64,000 nt of DNA from Siphonodentalium dalli. Its lineage: Eukaryota; Mollusca; Scaphopoda; Gadilida; Siphonodentaliidae. The stretch is taken from the NCBI GenBank assembly GCA_032622095.1, contig CP136061.1, positions 261,546,077 to 261,610,076 on the forward strand. Reading direction: 5' to 3'. The position numbers were made by a program, and so were the translations under genes. Below, piece by piece: positions 13,301-25,300 of this stretch (its first letter is position 1; the number at the start of each line of letters is the position of its first letter). The notes under the pieces were generated by a model. It saw nothing but the letters and a program-made list of their open reading frames with translations. It made no database searches and was not told the origin of the DNA.

Positions 13301-16300
13301 CACCGGAGTTATGCCCCTTATTTGAAGTAATTTGACTTAGAACATCCCTGAAATTTGTTGTCCGGATGATAACTTTACTAGAGCTTATCGGATTCAATGA
13401 TAATTTCGTATATTACTTTCTCCCACCAAAACACAGGTCAAGTTCAAATTTGAGTTCCGTCCGCCAATTTTTACCAGAGTTATGCCCCTTTTTTACCAGT
13501 TTCCGCCGACCCAAGAGAGGGCGTATTTTGCATGCCCAGCGTAGCTCTTGTTTTATATAATGCATATCAATTTCCTACAAAGTTCAAGAACCTACATAAA
13601 CATATATTTTTTTTATTGGAATAAACAGAAATCCTTGAAGGAATGCTAATACAAACAGAGATAAATACTATTAGAAATCAAGTAGATACACATCTATTTT
13701 ATTTACAATGAATTTTGAATCACTATTTTCCTTATTTAGTAACAAACTGTGATGATTTTAACTTGGTTTTTAACTTATTTTCCAGGTTAGAGTCGCCAAC
13801 TTGGTGTTTGATATCGGAGTTGTTGAGTATTCGATGGAAAAGTTCCAGTTTCCTGTAGAAGTGATTATAGGCGTCACTGCCGCTGGAGGGTTCCTACTGT
13901 TAGTGATTGTCCTCATTCTCATAATATACCGTCGTCAAAACACGAAAGCAGAGCGAACATACAAAAAACTCCAGATTCAACTCGACAATTTAGAAAGCAA
14001 TGTGAGAAACGAATGTAAACAGGCATTCGCGGAACTTCAGACGGACATGACAGACATGACCTCCGACCTCATGTCAGGAGGTATTCCTGTCTGGGATTAT
14101 CATGTGTATACATTCAAAGTGCTATTTCCCGGATGTACCGATCATGCTATTCTTCATCCGCCAATGAAGAATGGTAATTGTATAGACTTCAGTGAACACG
14201 GATTACAGAACTTCCACCATCTGCTGAGTAATAAACTGTTCTTGTTGAAGTTCATAAAGACCCTGGAGGAACAGAAATCCTTCGGAATTCGAGATAAAGT
14301 GAATTTCGCTTCCCTCCTGATGATAGTTTACCAGAGTAATTTAGAATATATGACAGAGTGAGTATGCTTCAAATTCTCATGATTATGCGACACCAGATTA
14401 ACAACTGAGATTCATGACAGGGGGCTGCGTTTGTGCAGCATTAAAGAAGCCGTGCATTCTCTTATATATGCATTTATCCCATAGGGAGCCTTGCATATAT
14501 AAGAGAATACACTGGCTTACAAGGTTCATGACATAAGCTGTGCTGGTGCAGCATCAAAGATCCTCTGCCAATGCATTCTCTTATATATGCGTTTCATATA
14601 TAAAAGAATGCACTGGCTTACAGGGATCATGACAGGAGTTCTGCTGCTGCAAGCTAGGGTCAGATGGTATTTCAGTACCATATACTTAAATTGTGTTTAG
14701 TTTTTAGGTGGTGGTACTTTTGGGATCAAAAGTATAATAATTTTTAATTCTAAATTAGGTCATATGTTTTTAACCCTTTACCCAACAAACCGGCCAAAAC
14801 CGGCCAAATAAAGCTTCAACAGCCTAAAATATCTTCGGTCTGTCTCAATAGAACCATACAAATATGGATATCATTGGAACCGGCTCCTTGACCACATTGT
14901 GATAGTTAGTTATGCCCTGTGCCAATGCATTCTCTTATATATGCGAGTCGACCATAGGTCGCCTCGCATATATAAGAGAATGCATTGGCCTAAACACTTT
15001 TTACCATTTTTTCTTACATTCTTTAACAATTTTATAATTTTTAATGTGTTAAGCCAATGCATTGTCTTATATATGCGAGGCGACCTATGGTCGACTCGCA
15101 TATACATGTATAAGAGAATGCATTGGCACAGGGCCCTTCTGTTGGGTAAAGGGTTAAGCAAAAAATAAATCACAGCGGTGGGTTTCACAGACAAACTTGA
15201 TAATGAATATTTGATAATTTATAGTGATACCTGTATGATCATAACAGTATATAACCAATGCTTCAACTTTGTTTACTGGATGCAAACATTATATCAAAAG
15301 GATTTAATATGTTCGCCTGGGACTCATATGTGACCCGCCATATCAAATCCAGTCGTAAGTCAGGATTTTTTTACCCTGTGCCAATGCATTCTCTTATATA
15401 TGCGAGTCGACCATAGGTCGCCTCGCATATATAAGAGAATGCATTGGCCTAACAATTTTTTACAATTTTAATAATTTTTTCTTGTATTTAACAATTTTAT
15501 AATTTCACCCATACAGAGCCCCAGTCGAGTCGACCTATTGGCCTAACAATTTTTTATCATTTTTTGTAAATAAATGTTTCTTACAATTTTTAGGACATAA
15601 AATAAAAAACATCCATTACCCTGCAGGGAGCCCCACACATATATAGAAGCATATAGAAGAGTGTCATCTGCTCATGTTTGTCTGGGGCTCTGTATAGGTG
15701 AAATTATAAAATTGTTAAAGAATGCAAGAAAAAATTATTAAAATTGTAAAAAATTGTTAGGCAATGCATTCTCTTATATATGCGAGGCGACCTATAAGAG
15801 AATGCATTGGTACAGGGTAAAAAAATCCTGACTTACGACTGGATTTGATATGGCGGGTCACATATTATCTCATTTGATGTAGAATACTTATAAGCCTCTA
15901 TTTTGTGTGTGATTTTAATTAAACCGTGTAAATTCTCATTTCAGGATTCTCAAGGTACTTCTTGATGAGTTAGTTGAGAAGTCAGTTCAGGGCAAACATC
16001 CCAAGCTGATGTTACGGAGGTAAGATACTATCATAGAATTATATTTTTCTTCTTTTCTTCATTCAAACACCTGTAGCTGGTTCAAAACATATCGTATTAG
16101 CAAATGAGTTTTCAAACTTTTGAAACTATTAGATTTAAAACAATCATATAAAAATAAAATGGCAGTGACTTGTTAATTGGGACTAACAATCCATTCCAGT
16201 CCGTAACACTAGCAGTTGGCCATTACTCATAATGGGACTCAGTGTTCGGTTTATGGGAACCATTGTATCTTGAAGGTTTGAAATCATGTTTGATGTTAGT

Positions 16301-19300
16301 AAGTAATGCTTTATTCTCAGCCAATTCAATGATGTTCAAAGATTGGGATGTTCATAGGCTTTCAATATAGTCAGATGTATTGTTTTCGTGATATTCCAGT
16401 GGTATATTTCACCTGGAAAATGGACATAACTTTGATGGTGCAGCACACGATGTAATGACATCATTTAGTAATGGAGATGTTTTACAAAAGGCCTAATCAG
16501 TATGTATTCTTATAGAACTGAACAGAAGGACAATACGAAGAATGCCATTCTATTTTGACTACCCACATTAATGTATAGTTTTGTTTATCATATGATCTAA
16601 ACTGTCTTCAATCCTTTTACAGGACTGAATCTGTGGTCGAGAAGCTGTTGACAAATTGGTTATCGCTGTGTCTCTACAAATATCTCAAGGTATGTCTTCA
16701 TACTACTCTCGCCTTATACATACTTCATACTACTCTCGCCTTATACATACTTCATACTACTCTCGCCTTATACATACTTCATACTACTCTCGCCTTATAC
16801 ATACTTCATACTACTCCCACGTGATACATACTTCATACTACTCTCGCGTTATACATACTTCATACTACTCGCGCCTTATACATACTTCATACTACTCCCG
16901 CCGTATACATACTTAACTTCTGTAACATATATCCCAGATAAATGCTGGATGTGCTGTTAGCCGAGTGGTGTTTTATGTCAGTTGTTTCATTCAAACCTGC
17001 AAATAGTGTGTCTAATTTGCAGAATGAGGTCTCCAGAGGGTGAATTCAGTGATGCTATCCCACACAGCAGGCTAGCATCACCAAATTCACCCTCTGGGGA
17101 CCTGATTCTGCTTAGGCATCATCTTCTGGGAAGTATCTAATCCACAAATCACGCATAATACAAATCTGTGAATATAGCCACCAACTTCCTTTGTAACCAA
17201 GGAGATTATTGGTAAAACTAGGATACTGTTTCATCGCTTTTAGGCTCCTGTGTTTCAGGCTATTAAACATTTAAGATTGGCTTTGCAACTGACCAACAAT
17301 TAATCGGTTGGCCTTATTTGCTGTATATAAATTTGATTTAATTTTTTTCTTCCAGGACTGTGCTGGGTCATCACTGTTTGTTCTTTACAAAGCCATAAAA
17401 CTTCAGGTAGAGAAGGGTCCTGTCGACGCCATCACTGGTGACGCCCGATATTCCCTCTCTGAAGACAGACTGCTGAGAGAAAAATTAGAACCAAAAACTA
17501 TGGTATGTGCACATTTGTGAAATTTTTCCCCAACAGTGGCACAGTAAGTTCCATGACATTTGATAAACGTTTCTTGCAATACTATGATTTGTTTATTAAA
17601 CCCTTTCTTTATCACCACAAATAAATAGATCACTCTAATGTAATCAAATTGTGAATCAACAAAAAATCTATTTATTTGGCTGAGATGGGATCAAACATAA
17701 AAGCAGGCAGGATGCTTCAGGTCTGATAAATAATTTTGGGATGGTCACCGTCACTATTTAACATGAGAGATACAGGGGCGCCGGAAGAGGGGGGGCAGAG
17801 GGGGCAGCTGACCCCCCTGCCCTTGACCAAGGGGGGGCGAGCGGGGGCAGGACTTGCCCTTTTTCTGGAGACAGAAAATGCTTTTTGTGTGTTTAATCTC
17901 GTGTTTTTATAGCAAAATGTGACTTTTTTGGTCCAAATACCACCAATTTCACAAGGAATATTAATTTTTTTGCCAATTTTATCACAAAACGGCCATAAAA
18001 ACTGACAAATACCATTAAAATAGGGATTTTTGCCACAATGAATTTATGGTTATTTTCCCGAGTTTGCGGAGAAAATGCCCTTTTTTACGGAAAAGTGCCC
18101 TTTTTGTAGGCTCTGCACCCCCTGCCCTTGGATGCTTCCGGCGCCCCTGGAGAGATATCACATATCTAGCTTCATTATAAATATTCAGATAGTATTTTTT
18201 CTGCACAAGAAAATTTAACCTTTTGATGACGAGAGCTGCACTGGTGAAGCATTAAAAATCCTGTGCCATTGCATTCACTTATATATGCGAGTCTCCCATA
18301 GTCGTATATATAAGACAATGCACTGGCTTAAAAGGACAAGGTAAATATTGTTAGGCCAATGTTTTCTCTTATATATTCGAGGCTCCCTATGGGAAACTCG
18401 CATATAAAAGAATGCATTGGCACAGGGTTTTCGCACAATTTCAGGAAGCTCCAGTCATGTAAGGGTTAAAAGAAAATTTCAGAATAAATGTCAACTTTAT
18501 TCTTTTTTCAGTCGCTTAAAGTTGAGCATAACACTGAGTTAGCTCATGTTAAAGCGCTGAACTGTGATACTATAGATCAGGCCAAAGAGAAAATGATTGA
18601 CGTCTTTTATAAAAATATTCCCGCCTCACAGCGACCTATAGCTCAAGAGTTAGATTTAGGTAAGTTCTACAGTCGTTATTTATATACACATTTTGAGGGG
18701 GGGGAAATACAGTATTGCTCTAATTAATCGACTCCTTAAACACTGCAGAATTATGGGTAACTTTTCAGGATTTAGTCGGAAATATGGCTTGTTGCCATTC
18801 ATCGGAAAGCTCTCGGGAGAGCTTTCCGATGAATGGCAAAAAGCCATATTTCCGACTAAATCCTGAAAAGTTACCCATAATTCTGCTGTGTTTAAGGGGT
18901 TGATTAATTAGAGCATTACTGTAGTTGTATTTAAATGATCATTTGTCCATGCACCCACTTAATTTCTGGATGATAACTTTTGTTTCAATTTCTGAAATGA
19001 TATTTTTTAAATGTGTTTGACTGAAAAAGTTTGTGTTCATTCAAATAATAGCTGCCTGTCAGGTAAGATTCCAGGGCTGTTTTCATACCTGGAAGCCCAA
19101 ATATTCCCAAATTCATAATTTTCAACCAGACATTTCTACATTTTCAAGGCAATTTGCCCTACTTCAACAATACTCAATGTAAATCACCAATATGCAGTTG
19201 ATATATAGCCTTTATTTGCATGTTCTGATATCAAATAAGAAATATTATTCCTTCTCTATGAATATGAAGACATCCTCAATTGTAGAATAGGTTTCCCCAA

Positions 19301-22300
19301 AACATTTTTGGATTCTTCCTTGTCTGTGATATAGGCTTTTGTGATTTAGAAAAATGAGTTTGATTTGATTATGTTTGATTTAAATGATAACAATTCGTTC
19401 AAGAGTTATGGGCCTGTTGTTTTCATTTCTTGACAAATAAGTTATATGTGTCTTTAACCCTTTCATCACTGGAGCTTCATGTCGGAAGCCCCATACAGGT
19501 GGCCACTTATATTGCTGAGTGTCGTATGCTCACGTCTGAGGGGCTCCATAAGGGTAGTTTAACCCTTCCATGACTGGAGTTTTCTGAAATTTTGCGAAAA
19601 CGTTGTGCCAATGCATTCTCTTACATATGAGAGTCTCCCATTAGGAGCCTCGCATATATAAGAGAATATTTTGGCCTAACAATATCTACCTGGACCTTGT
19701 AAGCCAGTGCATTCTCTTATATGGGAGACTCGCAGACATAAGAGAATGCACTGGCACAGAATCTTTAATGCTGCACCAGCACAGATCCCATCATGAAAGG
19801 GTTAATTCTCCAATAAGGATTAACTGTCATGTGGAACCGAAGGGTTTTACATACAAGTTATGACCACTTACCTCACAGTTACATCTCCATAAAAACAGTC
19901 CACATGACAGTTAATCCTTATATTTATATACATTTAGCGAAAAAGCCACTTTTGTAAATGTATTTAAATCGAAAAGTGTATCATGACAAAACCAGCCCAA
20001 AATATCCCATAGCACCCTTGGCAAATGTTAACAGGAACAATTTCTTTATATTGAAACCTGATGATTTAATTTAAGTCAATCCTGCGCGAGTCCAAATGCG
20101 CCCAAAACATTACGCGTTTTTCTTTCCGGTATCGATGACGTATCGATGTAATTATGGGGTTGCAGTTATGAGCTGTTGCGTGTTCACCGAGAAATAACTG
20201 CAACAAGTCACGTTGGCGCCGACAAATCGGGATGCTGGATTTAGTGATAATCACACTTAGTATGTAAATATAATTCAATAACCAGCACCACAAGCTGGAA
20301 CATTGGTAACAATTCTAATATGATGTCTTCTTACTTGATTATAGAGTGGCGATACACAGGTGGTCACATGACACTCCAGAATGAGGACAGGACGACACTA
20401 TGCAAAGACGGGTGGAGGCAGTTAAATACGCTCGAACATTATAAAGCGTGTGATGGTGCTATGATGGTTTTACAGATGAAACATCAGTACGAGACCATAA
20501 AATCACTAAATGGTGAGTTAAACATCCGTACGAGACCATAAAATCACTAAATGGTCAGTTAAACATCAGTACGAGACCATAAAATCACTAAATGGTGAGT
20601 TAAACCTTTCTTTAATAAATGGATTCTCCCGCTCAGTTAAAAAAGTATACATTGCCAGCCCAAGCATTATTCATATAACCCGGATGTTTCACAGACGTTC
20701 TCTTTAGCTGCCAAGGGTGATGGGGGACATGATTTGAACGTGGCATTGCAGCCAATCAGATTGCTAGTTAAAACTGGATGTGGGGACAAATGTATAGAAT
20801 CAGGAATTGCTAACAATCCATGTCCAATTGATTTCCTCCCTCCTGATCCATATGTTCCATTTTGTTATTAATGTTTGGTATTTTTAGGCCTGTGATATAT
20901 CACAACTTTGGTTTCTGACAATTTTTATTGCAACAAATCCATTATCATATTGTCAAAATAATTTTTTATAGTTCTTGTGTTTGTAACCGGAAGTTTTAAA
21001 TCCTGAAAACATTTTAAGATAATTTTATATAAAACAAATAATATGTATCAGTCACTTGCAAACATGCGTTTTTTTGGTAAATAAATTTTAACTAATTGGT
21101 AAATAAATTTTAACTAATTGGTAAATATATTTTAATTAATTGGTAAATAAATTTTAACAAAACCAATTGGATGAGATTTTTTTTTCTTTGATTTTTTGCA
21201 GGTTCACTGAATTCCACTATTCTTTCTACAGGTTCGACACTTCCGTTTATCAATTCCAATCATAATACAGCAACAAAGCGCTGGCATCTCGTGAGTATGA
21301 TTGCACTTAAGTTAAAAGTTTTAACCCTTCCATGACTGGAGCTTCCTGCAATTTTGCGAAAACCCTGTGCCAATGCATTCTCTTATATATGTGAGTCCCC
21401 CATAGGGAGCCTTGCATATATAAGTTAATACATTGGCCTAACAGCATTTACCTTGATGTTGCAAGCCTGTGCATTCTCTTATATATGTGAGGCTCCCTAT
21501 GGGAGAATGTATTGGCACATGATCTTTAATGCTGCACCAGAGCATCTCCCGTCATGAAAAGGTTAATCAAGCCTGGATATAGTGTGTCTGACACTTACTA
21601 CACAATAAGCGATATGTGTTGACAAATCACTGTAACAGTTTTGTTTACATAACAATGATTTCAGTGCACAAAATTTTGTTATTGGAGAACTATCAATAAT
21701 AAATATAAGAACAAAGTTGATATATTTCTCCATGTTCTTCTTACTAGTAATGGTGATGTTTTTACACTTATATTTTTTGCACATTTATCAACTGCGAGTG
21801 CCTAGGTCCCTTTAAAGTGATGTGAACACTCCAGTAGGGTGATCAAATAGAAATGGAGAATAATCTTAAAGTGAGGTGGAACACTCCGGTAGGGTGATCA
21901 AATAGAAATGGAGAATAATCTTGCTCAAAGTAGTTACTTTTACGAATATTAATCCAAATTTACAACACACACCTTCATTTTTATATATTAATTAAATGTA
22001 GTGAGTCTCGATTGCGAAATCATTTGCATTAGTTTATCGCCGATAGCTGCATCCCGAATCGAGATGTAAATATTTACAATTGAGCGTAGTTCAGACGATG
22101 TTTTCTATGGAGAGGTAATCATGATTTGTTTGAGATATTCCGCGATGTTAGTAGAATGCTGCATTCTCCCAGTTGGCCTATCGCCCGAGTACTAACTTAT
22201 CAGTCTCAGGCACCCGAACAAGTCCTTAATATGTCATTTAAGAAGTTGAATGTAATTTTTAAATATATTCTTACAGGTAAAGCAAGATGAGGGCGTGGTT

Positions 22301-25300
22301 AAAGATGGTATGAAGATGATATCAGAAGTCTACCTCACCAGACTGCTGTCAACTAAGGTAATTAAAGCGAAAACAAATTTTACATCATGGGCCCCAGCAC
22401 ATTCAACTTTAACACGCACTGTCAAATTACATTTCAATGACCCGTTAATCAGTCTATTTTGATCAAATTGGACAATCTAAATCACCTTGTGTTATATATG
22501 TTAGGATACTGCTTCAATATCTAGAACAGTCCATGACAGTTTATGTTAGGAAGAATAAAATATAAAAAAAATAAAAATTTGCCCTGCTTCCAGCTACTGC
22601 CCCATTCTTCTGAAAAAGTTGGATGTAAATATAGCAATATATTTTTATAATATTGGCCTTATCATGACCATATAATTATGTTAGGAAGAATAAAATATAA
22701 AAAATTAAATCCCCCCACCCCCATTTATAGATTCATTTAGCATCACTAAATTCACCCTCTGGGGATCTCATTCTGCAAATGAACGACACATTCAAGCCTT
22801 TGTTCAGAGGGATAATTTATTCGACTTTTAATTTCTGCAGGGCACTCTACAGAAGTATGTGGATGACTTCTTTAAGACGATATTATCTGCAAACACGTGT
22901 TTGCCTCCTGCTGTCAAGTACCTGTTTGATTTCCTTGATGATTCTGCTGCGCGCCATGGAATCAATGATGCTGAAGCTATCCATATGTGGAAATGCAACA
23001 GGTGAGAAAACTACGTTCACTGTCAATCATGATAAAATGCAGTATGAAAAACTCAGGTTTATTATTTTAATTGGGTATGATTAAGCCATCTATTATTGTA
23101 AAGTCTATGAGTATGGATTTAGAAATTGTAACATTTTTCTCAAATCAACCATCATATCCCAGAATGCACCAATTTGATAATTCGTTATCAATCTGGTTCT
23201 TTAAAAAAACCTTGATGTATTGAGAATAATTTCCAGATACTTTACAGGAAATAATAAGTTTGAATTTTTTTTTAAAGTCATAATAACCTTGGATATCTTG
23301 AGTAAACCCAAATTTTATTAATAATTATTGAGCATCAAGAAGTCAAGAATATCATATAAAACTATCTCTGACTGTAATTGGAATGAACATATCGGATATT
23401 CTCTTGTTCACCAATCAGAAGAAGCCTTTCTGAACAATGCAGCACTAACATATGTTGCTAATATTTTAACATTTCCCCCGAAGACCTTCTTTCATGTCTA
23501 TTACAGACTCGACCATTTCACGTTACATCTAAAAAAAAGTTTTTATACCACTACCTGTTTTTTTTTATTCATTTGCAAGTTGTATCCTATCTATATATCT
23601 ACCTCATGTATTTATATTTCTTTTCAGTTTATTGCTGCGATTCTGGGTCAACATCATCAAAAACCCTAACTTCGTGTTTGATATTAACAAGACGAGTATC
23701 GTCGACTCGTGTCTTTCTGTGGTGGCACAAACCTTCATGGATAGCTGCTCCACGTCGGAACACAGGCTCGGCAAGGTAATTAAGTCACTATAATTGTCGT
23801 TGAGCAAATATTGTCATTGAAATGAGATTTCAATAATTCTGCACATATTCTCCCAAATCAAGACAAGGAGCACCGATTAAAAACTTCACCATTCACAATG
23901 AAATCTTTAATGTTATGTTTCACCCCTGGTCAAGTGGTCCTGCTAATGTGCTATGATGCTGTTAAGAAAAAGTGCCGTTATTCTTTATAAAGTTGTCATT
24001 TTTGCGGTTTTCGAATAATCTGAACATATCCAGGAAAAGCCATTATTTTTATCAAACATTCAAAAACATATATTGGAAAATATTTTTAATACTGATTGTA
24101 TTAGTTGTTGAAAATAAAACTACAATCAAGATGGCTATTCACTTTGTTTTACAAACACCAGCGCAGCCATCATTATGTTTTTCAAAAATATATATGTTCT
24201 TTGAATATTTCATACAGACACTAGCTTTTTCTCAAATCCCTCCGATTAGCCAACCACCGCAAAAATGACTACTTCAGAAAAACTAACGGTACATTTTCTT
24301 AACACCATCTGTTTGCCCTAACATCATCATATCAATTCAACAGGACCTACCAGCATCAGGACCATTTGACAGGTGTGATTTTACAATCCGAGAACACAAT
24401 TAATACAATAATATTAATTTTCATTCATCACTCAAGTTTTATTTTTTAATTTTTATATTCGTCTTTCCAATTAATGTTATATCCTATATATAGAACATTG
24501 GGACACGAACCGACACCAATAGGTCTCCAATTATTGGAGACTTAGTGATATTAAATCATGATGCATTTATTTGTTTTTCATTCAAGAAATACTGAACATC
24601 TTAACCCTTTACCCAACAGAACGGCCCTGTGCCAATGCATTCTCTTATATATGCGAGTCGACCATAGGTCGCCTCGCATATATAAGAGAATGCATTGGCT
24701 TAACACATTAAAAATTATAAAATTGTTAAAGAATGTAAGAAAAAATGGTAAAAAGTGTTAAAAAAAGATTTTTTTTAGGCCAATGCATTCTCTTATATAT
24801 GCGAGGCGACCTATGGTCGACTCGCATATATAAGAGAATGCATTGGCACAGGGCATAACTGTAACTATCACAATGTGGTCAAGGAGCCGGTTCCAATGAT
24901 ATCCATATTTGTATGGTTCTATTGAGACAGACCGAATATATTTTAGGCTGTTGAAGCTTTATTTGGCCGGTTTGTTTGGTAAAGGGTTAATTGTAAAACT
25001 TTTGTTTTTTGACAGGATTCCCCGACGAACAAACTGCTGTTCGCACGAGATATTCCAGCTTATAAGAAGCTTGTAGAAAGGTGCTTCCAAACCGTTCAGG
25101 AACTCCCGTCATTCTCCGACCAGGAAATGAACATGTACCTGCAGGACGTATCAAAGGTCAGTATGATCAAGCCTTGAAATAGTTTGTCTGACCTTTGCAG
25201 AATGAGGTCCCCAGAGGGTGAATTTAATTTAGTGATGCTTTCCCGCAGGCCTCAACTGCTATGGGAAACCTCGGATGAGATTGAATTTCCGCAGTTGAAG

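Noticed and set aside
12890-13560. Frames of 64-96 residues with [13 protein letters not shown]-type repeated blocks
   Set aside because: They come from the GTCCGGATGATAAC interspersed repeat; each frame is broken at every unit.
14899-15194. Overlapping 89-94-residue frames on both strands with [11 protein letters not shown]-type repeats
   Set aside because: They lie wholly inside the palindromic MITE core and recur in every copy on both strands; the frame follows the hairpin, not a gene.
16633-16916. Frames with repeated LHTTLALYI or SYYSRLIHT blocks
   Set aside because: Direct translation of the 27-bp minisatellite after the exon 16 donor; only the first few codons overlap real coding sequence.
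23328-23669. 113-residue frame overlapping exon 23 start
   Set aside because: Its final part is in a different frame from the true plexin reading and the rest is intronic.
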